64,000 nucleotides of DNA from Calothrix parasitica NIES-267 (GCF_002368095.1 NZ_AP018227.1:5546901-5610900), one strand, 5' to 3'; numbered from the stretch's first letter, positions 37,266 through 48,000 are shown. Made by a program: numbers and translations. Notes: generated from the letters alone by a model not told the origin.

Positions 37266-37485
37266 TTTTGGGATTGTTTTGAAATTTAATTTAATTGAAA
37301 TTTAATTGGAATTTAATGTGCTGGCTCTGGCAATATGGATGCAAGCAGTTAATTGAATTGGAGTTGTGGTATTTCTGACTGTACCGAGTTCATATCAATT
37401 CTTTTTGCTGAATTGATTGTTACTTTTGACGTTATCTATAAAATTGATTCTATTTACACAAAAATACTTACACAAGTTCCCTTTT

Positions 37486-38646
37486 ATGAATAATTTTCCT
37501 CCCAACAATAGTGCAGATAAATTAATATCCGATATTCAGAACGAGAATGTAAAAACGGTTGGAAGCGATTTCGACAGGAAAATGATGCAGCGCTGTTTGG
37601 AATTGGCCCGTCGTGGTTTGGGACGTACTTCTCCCAATCCGATGGTAGGAGCGGTAGTTGTCAAAGATGGGGAAGTTATCGGGGAGGGTTTTCATCCTCG
37701 TGCTGGGGAACCTCATGCGGAAGTTTTCGCACTTGAAGCCGCTGGGGAAAATGCTCGTGGAGCAACGATTTACGTCAGTTTGGAACCCTGCAATCATCAC
37801 GGACGTACTCCCCCCTGCTCGGAGGCTGTAGTAGCCGCAGGATTGGCAAAAGCTGTGGTGGGTATGGTAGATCCAAATCCATTGGTCGCAGGAGGTGGAA
37901 TTAAACGCTTACAAGAAGCGGGAATCGAAGTAATTGCTGGAGTTGAAGAAGAAGCTTGTCGTAAATTAAATGAAGGCTTTATTCACCGGATTCTTTATAA
38001 AAAACCTTTGGGTATTTTGAAATACGCTATGACTTTAGATGGTAAAATTGCCACTGCAACTGGTCATAGTGCTTGGGTAACAACTGAAGATGCTCGTAGT
38101 GCTGTGAGAGTTGTACGAGCGGGATGCGATGCTGTTGTTGTTGGTGGAAACACGGTACGTAAAGATAATCCTCGCTTAACTTCTCGCTTAGCAGGAGCCC
38201 ACAACCCTCTACGAGTAGTTATGAGTCGCAGCCTTGATTTACCATCCGAAGCATATTTGTGGAAAACCCAAGAAGCCCCAACCCTTGTATTGACAGAACC
38301 TGGAGTTAAACTAGATGTACAAAAAAATTTGCGATCGCAAGGTGTAGAAGTGGTGGAACTATCACCACTTTCACCAGAAAAAGCGATGGCTTATCTATAT
38401 GAGTTGGGTTTTTGTAGCGTGCTATGGGAATGTGGAGGTATCTTGGCAGCTAATGCCATAACTCAAGGAGCAGTACAAAAAGTCCTAGCATTTATCGCTC
38501 CAAAAATTATTGGTGGGAGTGATGCTCCCACACCTGTAGGAGATTTAGGTTTTACTACAATGACTCAAGCGCTATCTTTGGAACGTGTAGAGATGAGGAT
38601 TGTAGGTTCTGATTGTTTGGTGGAAGGATACCTACCATGCTCATAA
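37486..38646 (+). CDS. ribD: Bifunctional riboflavin deaminase/reductase RibD
   Basis: 386 residues from ATG 37486; upstream TTG readings add an implausible hydrophobic leader. The N-terminal deaminase has the zinc motif GEPHAEVFALEAAGENARGA (HAE) and SLEPCNHHGRTPPCSEAVV (PCxxxxxxPPC). The C-terminal reductase has LKYAMTLDGKIATATGHSAW and VRAGCDAVVVGGNTVRKDNP. It performs steps two and three of riboflavin synthesis from GTP; ribBA, for the first step, is encoded at 49296. No FMN riboswitch is visible upstream. Confidence 0.94.
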   Translation: MNNFPPNNSADKLISDIQNENVKTVGSDFDRKMMQRCLELARRGLGRTSPNPMVGAVVVKDGEVIGEGFHPRAGEPHAEVFALEAAGENARGATIYVSLEPCNHHGRTPPCSEAVVAAGLAKAVVGMVDPNPLVAGGGIKRLQEAGIEVIAGVEEEACRKLNEGFIHRILYKKPLGILKYAMTLDGKIATATGHSAWVTTEDARSAVRVVRAGCDAVVVGGNTVRKDNPRLTSRLAGAHNPLRVVMSRSLDLPSEAYLWKTQEAPTLVLTEPGVKLDVQKNLRSQGVEVVELSPLSPEKAMAYLYELGFCSVLWECGGILAANAITQGAVQKVLAFIAPKIIGGSDAPTPVGDLGFTTMTQALSLERVEMRIVGSDCLVEGYLPCS

Positions 38647-38744
38647 TTGGCAATAGTTCTATTTTTTGTAGCGAAAGCAGTTGATAAAAGCTGATATGTC
38701 CTTTGATTTCACTGCGAAACCATGATGTTTCAACAATTTGTTCG

Positions 38745-38981
38745 TTAATTGAACGTTGATTGTAATTTGTATTGGCGTTCATGAGCAATATCGCGGATTA
38801 AGGGAAGTCGGGATTGAATGTAATCGCCAATAAAATCAGCTTCATGACAATCTAGCGATGCTTGGTTTTTGGTTTGTTTTACCAACAACTGAACCAAGCT
38901 TGCATCATCCATTTGTAACAAGGTCCTGGTTTGAGTTTTTTCGACTACAGACCAAACTTGACGCATAATTTTAGGAGTCAT
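38745..38981 (-). CDS. Conserved small cyanobacterial protein
   Basis: 78 residues, soluble, mostly helical. MTPKIMRQVWSVVEKTQTRT, LLQMDDASLVQLLVKQ and DYIQSRLPLIRDIAHER form the conserved-looking core. I recognise the type as a short protein found across filamentous cyanobacteria, but no function is known to me. TTAGGAG lies eight bases before the ATG as ribosome-binding site. It is convergent with ribD. Confidence 0.75.
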   Translation of the reverse strand: MTPKIMRQVWSVVEKTQTRTLLQMDDASLVQLLVKQTKNQASLDCHEADFIGDYIQSRLPLIRDIAHERQYKLQSTFN

Positions 38982-39569
38982 TAGACCTCTAGAGTAATGA
39001 AAATTTAATTGTTGTTTTCAGGATACACAATTTAAACAGCAACGTCCGGTATTAAAGGACAACATAATGGCAGTGTGAAAAAAAACTTAACATATTGAGT
39101 TATTCCTTGATGAACTCTCAGAATAAATGATTAATATAGAGCAATTTTAGAACTATAAATGAGATTTGGAACAAAGTATTTAACTTTTTATTTGTGTTTT
39201 GTAATTCAGAATACGAATAAGTAAGAGAAAAGGTTTACAACTTTTATTAATTAATTTTTTATTAGTTTATTTCACAAAAATTTATTTAATATTGAGTATA
39301 CACCCTTCTACAATATTACCGTTTTGTAAACAAGTAACAATTAAGATATTTTAAATGGCTCAATTATGAAGTCATCGCCAAAAAGTCTTGTAATGGCTAT
39401 TTTTGTTAAGAATGTTTACATTTAGCTAGTAATATTCAGTTGGATATAAAAATTAAAATAATTCATTTGTTAATAAGTAAATTTTAAAATATAAACATTT
39501 TGATTGTTCAATACTAAAGAAGTTAATTAAATAGTTTTGAAGAGGAAATACGGAAGCTGTAAGAGATGA
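38982..39569. other. AT-rich intergenic region, nothing recognised
   Basis: About 590 bases between the small gene's upstream region and the end of the convergent nei gene, with very low GC. No frame beyond 20 codons is credible and no terminator or repeat is visible. Confidence 0.5.
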
Positions 39570-40391
39570 TTATTGTTTTTGACATTGCGGACAATAATAA
39601 TAACGCCTTCCGGCTGTAGTATCTTTAATAATAGTTGTGCTGCAAATATAACAAGGTTTATCTTCACGTCCGAATACCCAGTGACGATATTCCTGTCGCT
39701 TATATCCTTTTGATTTCAATTCGGCGACTATTTCAAGATTATTAGTAATACCTTTAGTTTCATAGGATTGTCTGGGAACAGCAAGCGCTGCTTCAGCGAG
39801 TTTTTGTAATTGCTTTTGATTGCAGTCTATCGGACGTAGAATAGGATGTATTTTTCCAACAAATAAAACTTCGCTACGTAAATAATTACCGTTTCCCGCG
39901 AGAAAACCTTGGTCTAACAATAAGGTAGAAAAACGCTTTTTATTAAATTTTTTATCCTGTAGTCTATTAATTATTTGTTTTTCGTTAAGTGTTTCATCTA
40001 AAATGTCTGGGCCAAGACGATTAAGAAATGGATGAAGCGCTAATTCGTCTTTGTCTAAAACTTCGATATCGGAAGCGCTATATAATAAAGCTGATTTTTG
40101 ATGATTGTGAATTGCTAAACGTAATTGACGGTTAGTTTTTGGATAATCATAAGATTTACGCACCATCCACTTACCGTAAAGTTGATTGTGGCTGTAAATT
40201 GTGAGTTCGTTATCGAAGTGAATCAACATCGCTTTACCTTTAGTATCTACTTTGATGATGCGATGATTTTTTAATTCTGATTCGTAGGGTTTGAGACGTT
40301 CAAAAGCAAAGAAGATTTCTTCAACGGGGGAATGGGTTATAGCAGAAGAAATTTTATCGGCTGCTTGTTTGATTTCTGGGCCTTCTGGCAT
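39570..40391 (-). CDS. nei: Fpg/Nei-family DNA glycosylase (endonuclease VIII-like)
   Basis: 273 residues. Removes oxidised bases and nicks the strand. After the initiator Met come the catalytic Pro and Glu (MPEGPEIKQAADKIS); the H2TH region has LLDQGFLAGNGNYLRSEVLF, and the C-terminal zinc finger shows CYICSTT...CPQCQKQ with GRRYYYC. The Nei rather than MutM affinity is inferred from the QLYGKWMV and LGPDILDE blocks. The gene stands apart; no partner is evident. Confidence 0.9.
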   Translation of the reverse strand: MPEGPEIKQAADKISSAITHSPVEEIFFAFERLKPYESELKNHRIIKVDTKGKAMLIHFDNELTIYSHNQLYGKWMVRKSYDYPKTNRQLRLAIHNHQKSALLYSASDIEVLDKDELALHPFLNRLGPDILDETLNEKQIINRLQDKKFNKKRFSTLLLDQGFLAGNGNYLRSEVLFVGKIHPILRPIDCNQKQLQKLAEAALAVPRQSYETKGITNNLEIVAELKSKGYKRQEYRHWVFGREDKPCYICSTTIIKDTTAGRRYYYCPQCQKQ

Positions 40392-40448
40392 ATATTTTTA
40401 TTAATGTAAATTAGCGTTTATATTGTTTGTGGAAAAGCTCATCCTTAG

Positions 40449-40566
40449 TCTCTCTCCTTGTTGAAGAGAAGGGAGATAAGAAACCTCACCCCTAACCCTC
40501 TCCTTATTAAAGAGAGGGGAAGAAACCTCACCCCCAGCCCCTCTCCTTGTTAAGGGAGAGGGGAGT
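40449..40566. repeat. Dispersed palindromic repeat CCTCACCCC..CTCTCCTT..AAGGAGAG, tandem copies
   Basis: Two to three copies of a short palindromic unit, CTCTCCTT(A/G)TTAA(G)GAGAG preceded by CCTCACCCCTAACCC. The same unit recurs at 41468, 42176, 42692, 48424, 60572 and 60646. It lies between the hydrolase and nei genes. Confidence 0.85.
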
Positions 40567-40588
40567 AAGAGGTGCATTTAGATTTGTA

Positions 40589-41416
40589 TTATATGGAGTT
40601 ATGATTATTAACTAATTGCATAAATTCTTTTAAAATTTTTGTATATCTTTCTCCTGCTGCATAGGGAAAGTTATTATGTTTAGCGTCTTCTATCCATAGT
40701 GATAATTTTGGCTCTGGTGCTTGTTTAAATAATTGTTCTCCGTGATAAAAAGGAACAACTTCATCGAGTTTCCCATGCATTATTAATACTGGACATTTTA
40801 ATTTTTTAATTTTTTTCAAATTATCAAATTTATCAAAAGGTAAAATTTTAATAGGTACTTTAACTTTAAATATAGATGTAAAAGTGCTTTCGGTAATTAA
40901 ACCTGCTACAGGTTTTCTAGCAGCTAAATCAATTGCAGAACCTCCTCCGACGGAACGTCCAAAAAGAATTATTTGTTGGGGTAGTATGTTTAATTCTTGG
41001 GTTAAATAATTGTAAGCCGTATCAACATCTTTATAAGCATTCTTTTCTGATGGTTTTCCTTCGCTAGTTCCATAACCGCGATAATCGTAACCAAGAACGC
41101 TGAAACCGATATCTTTTAATTGTTCTAATCTAGGTTTAATCATACCTAAATCAGAAGCATTTCCATGAGCGTAAAGGATTGTGTATTTAGCATCGGGGTT
41201 TATTAGGTGAATTGCTGAAAGTTTGGTTCCATCTTCACTGGTTAGTTTAATTATTTCGTCAGTGTCTTGATAAGTGGAAGGTGGGGGAAGGAAGATTAGG
41301 TTTTCGACTTGGGAATAGATGATGATTGCGAAGGTTAGGTAGATGAGGATTAGGGATACAAGCATTTTTTTGAAAAAGTTGATTATTAAAAGGGTTTTTG
41401 AATTTTGGGGTGTCAT
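40589..41416 (-). CDS. Alpha/beta hydrolase (BEM46/serine aminopeptidase type) with membrane anchor
   Basis: 275 residues. An N-terminal hydrophobic helix (residues 18-35, MLVSLILIYLTFAIIIYS) anchors a hydrolase domain with YAHGNASDLGMIK, YDYRGYGTSEGKPSE, the nucleophile elbow ILFGRSVGGGSAIDLA, MHGKLDEVVPF (acid) and AKHNNFPYAAG (His). GRSVGGG rather than GHSLGG is characteristic of the BEM46-like group. The substrate is unknown. Confidence 0.85.
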   Translation of the reverse strand: MTPQNSKTLLIINFFKKMLVSLILIYLTFAIIIYSQVENLIFLPPPSTYQDTDEIIKLTSEDGTKLSAIHLINPDAKYTILYAHGNASDLGMIKPRLEQLKDIGFSVLGYDYRGYGTSEGKPSEKNAYKDVDTAYNYLTQELNILPQQIILFGRSVGGGSAIDLAARKPVAGLITESTFTSIFKVKVPIKILPFDKFDNLKKIKKLKCPVLIMHGKLDEVVPFYHGEQLFKQAPEPKLSLWIEDAKHNNFPYAAGERYTKILKEFMQLVNNHNSI

Positions 41417-41467
41417 TTAAGGTGGGATGAATATTGTTTAAGATATATGAGATTGCGATACATTTAA

Positions 41468-41508
41468 ACCTCACCCTCGTTCCCTCCTTATTAAGGAGAG
41501 GGAGGTTA
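41468..41508. repeat. CTCTCCTT-type palindromic repeat
   Basis: CCTCACCCTCGTTCCCTCCTTATTAAGGAGAGGGAGG, one copy upstream of the hydrolase gene. Confidence 0.75.
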
Positions 41509-41613
41509 ATTAGAACAAGATGTGATTTTAAAGTTGTTGAATATCATTGAATATTTGTGAGTTAAGTTGGGCAAAATAAGTTAATCACAATGAGCTATTA
41601 ATAAAAATCTACC

Positions 41614-42132
41614 ATGAATGACTTTATTCAAAAAATTAAGCTATTTTATTCTCAAAATTATAAGGAAGTATATAACGAAGGGGAATTAATTGATGCGAAA
41701 TCCCTTTATCCTTCTCAGTCTTGGGATTTTGAAGTTAGTGGATTGGAAAATTATAGTGAAGAAGAAGCGTATCTAGAAGAATGTGGCTATAGTTTAAAAA
41801 CTCAATTCAATCTTGAAGATGTTCCTAAATTAGTAAACGAATTATTACTAAAAACTAAGCCACGATATCCAGAAAATTTTGTAAAATCTTATCGTTTTTA
41901 CCAACAAGTATTTAAGAAAACTGATTCTGGATCTGTATGTACGTTTGTGGTGACTATTAACAGATTAAGAATCTTTACTAGTTATGCTATTTCAGATGGT
42001 GGTGATGGATGGTTAGAAATTTTTGATATTGGAGGTAATAATCTCGGAGCAGCACGTACTAATGGTACAAGAATTGCTTGGCATTCGTTAGATTTTATTA
42101 GAGATAACTTCCAGCGTCGCTACCAGGAATAG
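41614..42132 (+). CDS. Hypothetical protein
   Basis: 172 residues, soluble and acidic. I do not recognise it. The N-terminal third is helical and acidic (NYSEEEAYLEECGYSLKTQF), and the C-terminal half looks like a beta-rich domain with TFVVTINRLRIFTSYAISDG, GDGWLEIFDIGGN and FIRDNFQRRY. It stands alone between palindromic repeats and next to a DUF559 gene, a setting typical of accessory genes. No toxin, nuclease or membrane signature is visible. Confidence 0.6.
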   Translation: MNDFIQKIKLFYSQNYKEVYNEGELIDAKSLYPSQSWDFEVSGLENYSEEEAYLEECGYSLKTQFNLEDVPKLVNELLLKTKPRYPENFVKSYRFYQQVFKKTDSGSVCTFVVTINRLRIFTSYAISDGGDGWLEIFDIGGNNLGAARTNGTRIAWHSLDFIRDNFQRRYQE

Positions 42133-42175
42133 ATAAAAAGATTGAGAAAGCGTAATTAATAATTTTAAATTCTTT

Positions 42176-42215
42176 CCCCCTCTCCTTAATAAGGAGAGGG
42201 GTTAGGGGTGAGGTT
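42176..42215. repeat. CTCTCCTT-type palindromic repeat
   Basis: CCCCCTCTCCTTAATAAGGAGAGGGGTTAGGGGTGAGG, one copy in the gap between the convergent genes at 41614 and 42242. Confidence 0.8.
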
Positions 42216-42241
42216 TTCCCTTTGAATTCTAACAAATAACC

Positions 42242-42610
42242 TCAACCCCTTAACTCTCTCACTTTCATAGCAATACTTTCCAAAACACCATCTAAATTCT
42301 CATAAACATCATTATTCGTAAACCTAACAAATGTAATCCCTAACGATTCAATATAAATTTGTCTTTCTTTATCATATTCAGCAGCACCTTCTTGAAAATG
42401 ACTTTCACCATCAATTTCTATCGCTAATTTCAATATAGGATTGTAAAAATCAATTACAAATTTATCTACACTGTATTGTCTGCGAAATTTACAATCTTCT
42501 ATTTGTCTATTTCTTATTCTGTTCCAAATTATTTTTTCTGCTTTTACTATATCTTGACGTAATTTTCGACGTTTATCTTTTTCTGATTTTTTGTTATAAA
42601 TTTCGGTCAT
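42242..42610 (-). CDS. DUF559 domain protein, endonuclease-like
   Basis: 122 residues. DUF559 proteins resemble the very-short-patch repair endonuclease (Vsr) fold. Motifs visible are KAEKIIWNRIRNRQIEDCKF, FRRQYSVDKFVIDFYNPILK (the D of the PD-(D/E)xK-like site) and LAIEIDGESHFQEGAAEYDK (ExDGxxH), with a final FTNNDVYENLDGVLESI. It is probably a nuclease, target unknown. Such genes are common in cyanobacterial repeat-rich regions. Confidence 0.85.
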   Translation of the reverse strand: MTEIYNKKSEKDKRRKLRQDIVKAEKIIWNRIRNRQIEDCKFRRQYSVDKFVIDFYNPILKLAIEIDGESHFQEGAAEYDKERQIYIESLGITFVRFTNNDVYENLDGVLESIAMKVRELRG

Positions 42611-42691
42611 TTTTGTAATTAAGCTAATATTAATATGCTTTTAATTGATATCAGCTTAATTACATTAATTTGTTTTTGACATCCGTTAAAT

Positions 42692-42847
42692 TACCTCACC
42701 CCCAACCCCTCTCCTTACCAAGAACAGGGGAGTTTGTTTTATCCCCAGCCTCTTGTAGAGAGAAGGAATTACCTCACCCCCAACCCCTCTCCTTATTAAG
42801 GAGAGGGGAGTTTATCTTATCCCAACTTGTTATTAAAAAGAGGGGGG
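42692..42847. repeat. Three CTCTCCTT-type palindromic repeats in series
   Basis: Copies at 42692-42735, about 42769-42813 and a decayed one to 42847, between DUF559 and the metH 3' end. Confidence 0.8.
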
Positions 42848-42854
42848 TTTGGAT

Positions 42855-45800
42855 TTAAGCGCTAAAATATTTAGCTACGGGATGATAGGTAATTATCGCT
42901 GTCGTACTTTGCTCTGGATAAATCTGCTCGCTCTCGTCCATATATAAGTTAATTCTGTCAGTTTTCAACAAGTCCAACTGCTTGTACTGGTCTGGAATAT
43001 TCGGACAAGCTGGGTATCCAAAGCTATAACGAGAACCGCGATACCTTTGCGCTAACATATCTCGAATGTTATCGGGGTCTTCGGTTGCAAAGCCTAATTC
43101 GCGGCGAATTCGGGCGTGCGTCCATTCGGCTAATGCTTCTGCCATTTGCACTGCTATTCCGTGAAAATACAGATAATCTGTGTATTCGTTATTGGAGAAT
43201 AGCTTTTGGGCAAATTCCGTAGCAATTTCACCGACTGTCACCGCTTGCATGGGGAAGACATCAATGATTCCTGTTTCTTTAGGAGCAAAGAAGTCTGCTA
43301 TACACAAGCGACGCATCGATCTTTGACGGGGGAATTCAAATTCTGTAACTTTTTGGGAATGGTTTTCGGAGTCGTAGATATGCAGTGTATTTCCTTCTGA
43401 TTGACAGGGGAAATAACCGTAAATTACTTGCGGATGTAACAAGTTTTCTTCTACTACCCGTTTTTTCCAAGTTTCTAGAATTGGATATACTTTATCTGCT
43501 AAGAAAGCCTGATATTCTTCTTTTGTCTGGTCTTTGGGTTTTCTAAATTGCCATTGTCCGGCAATCAAAGCCTGTAAATCCAAGTACCAAAATAGTTCTT
43601 CAAGAGGAATATCTTCTCCTTGCAATAATTTGGTTCCCCAAAATGGTGGTGTGGGACGTTCGGTGTCTATTTCAACAGCTTCGGAACGTTTGGTATCTAT
43701 TACTTTTGGTTCTTCTGGTTTTTTTTCTACAGCTTCTTCTGCTTTATGTCCGTTGCCGTTTTGGGAATGTTCTTCCTCTGCAAATTCACCTAAGAAACCT
43801 TTGAAATCATCCCAATTATCACCAGATTTGGCTGGCATTAATTTGTCCATGAAATTCAAGTCGGAAAAGGCATCTTTACCGTAAATTACTTTACCTTGAT
43901 AGGTACTTTGGCAATCGCCATTCACAAATTTTGGAGTCAACGCCGCACCACCTAAAATGACGGGAACGGTGATTCCTTTTTCATTGAATGTTTGTAGGTT
44001 ATCTTTCATAAATGCCGTTGATTTCACCAACAAACCGCTCATGGCGATACAGTCGGGTTTATGTTCTTCGTAGGCTTGGATAATGTTTTCTACTGGTTGT
44101 TTAATGCCTAAGTTAATTACCCGATAACCGTTGTTGGACAAAATAATGTCTACTAAGTTTTTACCAATGTCGTGAACGTCGCCTTTTACGGTAGCAATAA
44201 CAAAGGTACCTTTGGCGTTATCTACTCCTTCCGATTTTTCCATGTGCGGTTCTAAAAATGCCACCGCTGCTTTCATGGTTTCTGCTGACTGCAATACGAA
44301 AGGTAGCTGCATTTGTCCGGAGCCGAACAATTCACCTACTACTTTCATTCCATCTAATAAGTAGATGTTAACAATATCCAACGGCGGATATTTTTCCATT
44401 GCTTCTTTTAAAGCATCTTCTAAACCAATTCTTTCACCGTCGATAACGTGCTGTTTTAACCGTTCTTCAATTGGTAAACTAACGTCAACGCCTTTATCTC
44501 GCTTAGCGCTAACCCCTTCAAACATTGTGGTAAGCTCGCCCAAGGGGTCGTAAACGCAGATATCACCGTCAAATTTGCGGTTGTCGTAAATTAAGTCGCT
44601 ACAGATTTTTTGGTGTTCTGGTTCAATTTTAGAAAGCGGTAAAATCTTGCTGGCACTAACAATGGCCGCATCCATTCCGGCTTGCATTGCTTCGTGCAGG
44701 AACATCGAATTTAAAACTATCCGTGCTGCGGGGTTTAAACCAAAGGAAACGTTGGAAACACCCAAGACAACGTGACATCCGGGTAATTCTTGACGAATGC
44801 GACGGATTGATTCGACAGTTGCTTTACCGTTGGCTCTATCTTCTTCAATTCCGGTTGAAATTGGTAGCGCTAGAGAATCAAAGAAAATTTCGTGAGCGGG
44901 AATACCGTATTCTAGAGCTTGACGATAAGCACGTTGAGCAATTTCAAATTTCTTATCAGCCGTCCGCGCCATTCCATCTTCGTCTATGGTACCAATTACC
45001 ACACCAGCGCCATAAGTTTTCGCCAATTCCAACACTTTCAAAAAGCGCTCTTCACCATCTTCGTAGTTGGTGGAATTTAATAAACACTTACCACCAGCAA
45101 CTTTTAAACCGGACTCCATTTTTTCCCATTCTGTGGAGTCAAGCACTAAAGGCAAGGTAATATTATTCACCAAACGCGACACTAATTCGTGCATATCACG
45201 CACGCCGTCGCGTCCTACATAGTCAACGTTGACATCAAGGACGTGTGCCCCTTCTTTAACCTGAGAGCGTCCCAAAGACACCAATCCGTCCCAGTCTTCA
45301 TCGTTCAACATGGTACGGCACTTTTTAGAACCGCTTGCGTTGAGACGTTCCCCGATAATTAAGAAAGAATTATCTTGGTCGTATGGTTGAGTACCGTAAA
45401 TCGAAGCCGCAGCCGGTTCGGTTTGCGGTTCTCTGACTTTCGGTGTCAAGTCCTTAGCAATTTCTGCCAAAGCTTCAATATGACCCGGACGTGTCCCACA
45501 GCAACCCCCAATTACTTGGACACCTAAGTCTTCGATGAAATGCATTAAGTGCATCTTTAACTCTACTGGAGTTAATTTATAATGCGCTTGTCCGCCGACA
45601 TTTTCTGGTAAACCCGCATTTGGTACGCAGGAAACAATGAATGGTGAATGTTCCGACAAATACTTGATATGCGGTTTCATTAAATCTGGCCCGGTAGCGC
45701 AGTTTAACCCCAAAATATCAATTTTGTAAGGTTCTAAAATTGTCACTACAGCAGCAATTTCAGTACCCACGAGCATCGTACCCATAGTTTCCATAGTTAC

Positions 45801-46382
45801 GGAAACCATTAGAGCGCGTCTTTCTCCCTTCTTCTCGAAAACTTCTTCAATCGCATTCAGCGCTGCTTTGATTTGCAACACATCCTGACAGGTTTCGACG
45901 ATAAATAAATCAACTCCACCATCCCACAACGCTTCTGCTTGTTCCACATAAGCATTTTTCAAAGTGTCGAAGTCAATATGTCCCAAAGTTGGTAATTTTG
46001 TACCGGGACCCATCGAACCACCAACAAACCGGGGTTTTTCTGGTGTCGAAAATTCCTCAGCGGCTTTTTTTGCTAATTCCGCAGCAGCTTTATTCAGGTA
46101 ATAAGCTTGGTCTGCCAAATCATATTCAGCAAGTACAATTGACGTACCACCGAAAGTATCCGTTTCAATCACATCCGCACCAGCAGCCAAGAAACCACGG
46201 TGAACCGTCGCTACTGCTTCCGGTTTGGTATGTACAAGATATTCGTTACAACCTTCGTATTCTGCACCACCAAAATCTTCAGCAGTGAGTTCCTGGACTT
46301 GTAAATTTGTTCCCATCGCTCCATCGAACACCACAACGGGTCTTTTGGGGCTTTGGATATGTTCCAAAAATGAGTTAGCCAT
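42855..46382 (-). CDS. metH: Cobalamin-dependent methionine synthase
   Basis: 1175 residues from ATG 46382. Transfers methyl from methyltetrahydrofolate to homocysteine through B12. The order is: homocysteine-binding domain with zinc Cys in LNCATGPD and [14 protein letters not shown] (about 1-310); pterin-binding domain with [12 protein letters not shown] and NVDYVGRDG (330-620); B12 cap and Rossmann domain with [16 protein letters not shown] (DxHxxG) and GAALTPKFV (650-890); an Ala/Glu-rich linker; and the SAM-binding activation domain with [14 protein letters not shown] and [14 protein letters not shown] (970-1175). No riboswitch is visible in the 92 bases before it. Confidence 0.97.
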   Translation of the reverse strand: MANSFLEHIQSPKRPVVVFDGAMGTNLQVQELTAEDFGGAEYEGCNEYLVHTKPEAVATVHRGFLAAGADVIETDTFGGTSIVLAEYDLADQAYYLNKAAAELAKKAAEEFSTPEKPRFVGGSMGPGTKLPTLGHIDFDTLKNAYVEQAEALWDGGVDLFIVETCQDVLQIKAALNAIEEVFEKKGERRALMVSVTMETMGTMLVGTEIAAVVTILEPYKIDILGLNCATGPDLMKPHIKYLSEHSPFIVSCVPNAGLPENVGGQAHYKLTPVELKMHLMHFIEDLGVQVIGGCCGTRPGHIEALAEIAKDLTPKVREPQTEPAAASIYGTQPYDQDNSFLIIGERLNASGSKKCRTMLNDEDWDGLVSLGRSQVKEGAHVLDVNVDYVGRDGVRDMHELVSRLVNNITLPLVLDSTEWEKMESGLKVAGGKCLLNSTNYEDGEERFLKVLELAKTYGAGVVIGTIDEDGMARTADKKFEIAQRAYRQALEYGIPAHEIFFDSLALPISTGIEEDRANGKATVESIRRIRQELPGCHVVLGVSNVSFGLNPAARIVLNSMFLHEAMQAGMDAAIVSASKILPLSKIEPEHQKICSDLIYDNRKFDGDICVYDPLGELTTMFEGVSAKRDKGVDVSLPIEERLKQHVIDGERIGLEDALKEAMEKYPPLDIVNIYLLDGMKVVGELFGSGQMQLPFVLQSAETMKAAVAFLEPHMEKSEGVDNAKGTFVIATVKGDVHDIGKNLVDIILSNNGYRVINLGIKQPVENIIQAYEEHKPDCIAMSGLLVKSTAFMKDNLQTFNEKGITVPVILGGAALTPKFVNGDCQSTYQGKVIYGKDAFSDLNFMDKLMPAKSGDNWDDFKGFLGEFAEEEHSQNGNGHKAEEAVEKKPEEPKVIDTKRSEAVEIDTERPTPPFWGTKLLQGEDIPLEELFWYLDLQALIAGQWQFRKPKDQTKEEYQAFLADKVYPILETWKKRVVEENLLHPQVIYGYFPCQSEGNTLHIYDSENHSQKVTEFEFPRQRSMRRLCIADFFAPKETGIIDVFPMQAVTVGEIATEFAQKLFSNNEYTDYLYFHGIAVQMAEALAEWTHARIRRELGFATEDPDNIRDMLAQRYRGSRYSFGYPACPNIPDQYKQLDLLKTDRINLYMDESEQIYPEQSTTAIITYHPVAKYFSA

Positions 46383-46474
46383 AAAATTCAAGAAAAATTT
46401 AGGTTAGCCTTAATTTATTATTTTCCCGGATTTCTAGACTAAATGACCTATTAGATTGCACCGAGATTACATTT

Positions 46475-46948
46475 ATGATGATAAAACAGCACGTAAATCA
46501 AGATGAAGGGTTTATCCGTTCGAGTATTGAGGAAGTTCGAGGTAATCTCCTTGAAGCCTTGAAAACCGTGGTTTTAGGGGGAAAGCGTATCGTTTTACAG
46601 CAAGCTGGTGAAGAAGTTGCTGCAATAATCCCTGTCAAGGAATTTGAACGTCTGGAATATTTGGAACACGAACTAGTTCCTCACATCTGGGAACCCTATG
46701 AGGAAGAATATTACGAAGATGAAGGGGGAATTCACTGTATTTTAGTTGACGAAATGGAAGCGGAATTTGATGAGATTATTACTGAAGTGACGGTATATAA
46801 CGAGCTATTTGGTTTGCTGCCTCCGCAACATTTATCTGGGAAGGAATTCGATACTTTTGCACCAGTAGCGATTGTGATGAATATTGGTAAGTTCTGGGTA
46901 TCGGAATACTGGATTGGTGAAAAGGATAGGTTGAAAGCCTTTCATTGA
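46475..46948 (+). CDS. Phd/YefM-antitoxin-like N-terminus with long acidic C-terminus
   Basis: 157 residues. The first ~75 residues resemble the Phd/YefM antitoxin fold: SIEEVRGNLLEALKTVVLGG, KRIVLQQAGEEVAAIIPVKE and FERLEYLE. The remaining 80 residues are acidic and unlike an antitoxin tail (EEYYEDEGGIHCILVDEMEA, VAIVMNIGKFWVSEYWIGEK). There is no toxin gene of the ParE, RelE or Doc kind next to it. It is divergent from metH with 92 bases between. It may be a solitary regulator rather than part of a toxin-antitoxin pair. Confidence 0.65.
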   Translation: MMIKQHVNQDEGFIRSSIEEVRGNLLEALKTVVLGGKRIVLQQAGEEVAAIIPVKEFERLEYLEHELVPHIWEPYEEEYYEDEGGIHCILVDEMEAEFDEIITEVTVYNELFGLLPPQHLSGKEFDTFAPVAIVMNIGKFWVSEYWIGEKDRLKAFH

Positions 46949-47070
46949 AGCAATTAGTATCTCTTTTACTGAAATCTTAGATTTATAAAACCCTTTTAGG
47001 ATGACAAGAGGACTGAGGTTAAAGGATAAGAGAGAAAAATATTCTTTTTTGAGATAAAAGTTACTGAGAA

Positions 47071-47895
47071 TTAATTTAACTTGGTCAAATTATTCTGGGT
47101 GATTTCGTCTACTGGAAATAAAGTTTCAATTCGTAATTCTTGTAACATGATGTCTTGGGGTGTACCGAGAGTGGCGATCGCCGAAAAAAAGTTGAGATTT
47201 AATCCGTCTTTAAAAAATTTGACGGTTAATAATGGAATTTGCCAAGTTTGAGCATGAGAAAGTTTCCACAGTTGTGGAACATCTGGATATGTCATCAATT
47301 CTTGATAAAGTTGCCCGGTTTGTTGGTTATTATTGTCTGCTATTGCTTCTCGATAAACTCTTTTGATTAAATGACTAACAATTTCTTCCCAGTTCAAGAC
47401 AAAGGGTTTTAAACCTTGGGGATGTAACATCAATCGCATCAAGTTTATTTTTTTGTCGATGTAGAAATTGCTTTGTAAATCTTCTGGATTAACCAACCAG
47501 TTGATTAACCGTTGCGAAACTGGATTACTTTGAATTAAATTCCAATATCTATCCATTATCAACACGGGTGAATGTGTTTGAGAAAGCAAAATGAAATCCA
47601 AAGCTTTACGGATGGGTTCAAATTCCGGTGAAGATAAATCGCTTTCGGAATAAATCGGCGCAAATCCCGCAGTTGTCAGCATCACGTTTTGTTCTCGTAA
47701 AGGAATATCCAGCACATTAGCAAGCTGTAATATCATTTCCTGACTGGGGTTTGCTCTACCGGATTCAAGAAAACTAATGTGTCTTTGAGAAACATCGCTG
47801 GCTAAAGCTAAATCAAGCTGGCTGAAATTTTGCTGTTTTCTATGGTGTTTCAGCAGATTTCCAAAAGTTGTTTGTTGGTTTGAGATAGATTGCAT
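47071..47895 (-). CDS. XRE-family transcriptional regulator with MmyB-like ligand-binding domain
   Basis: 274 residues. The helix-turn-helix is at 10-65 (LLKHHRKQQNFSQLDLALAS, DVSQRHISFLESGRANPS), followed by an MmyB-like ligand-binding domain (about 95-270: VLIMDRYWNLIQSNPVSQRL, the pattern W-N-L). Such regulators often bind fatty acids. It is divergent from the DUF2834 gene 106 bases away and so may control it or itself. Confidence 0.88.
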   Translation of the reverse strand: MQSISNQQTTFGNLLKHHRKQQNFSQLDLALASDVSQRHISFLESGRANPSQEMILQLANVLDIPLREQNVMLTTAGFAPIYSESDLSSPEFEPIRKALDFILLSQTHSPVLIMDRYWNLIQSNPVSQRLINWLVNPEDLQSNFYIDKKINLMRLMLHPQGLKPFVLNWEEIVSHLIKRVYREAIADNNNQQTGQLYQELMTYPDVPQLWKLSHAQTWQIPLLTVKFFKDGLNLNFFSAIATLGTPQDIMLQELRIETLFPVDEITQNNLTKLN

Positions 47896-48000
47896 TTTTC
47901 ATAACATCTTTATTACCTCAAAGGTAATTGTTTCTCTCGAATACAGCAATGATAATCAAAACAACAACGATGATTGAATATGAATCGGAGAATCAAAGTT

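Noticed and set aside
38555-38788. 77-codon minus-strand frame overlapping ribD and the small gene
   Set aside because: It lies antisense to the ribD 3' end and overlaps the start-proximal frame of a better supported gene; no conserved look.
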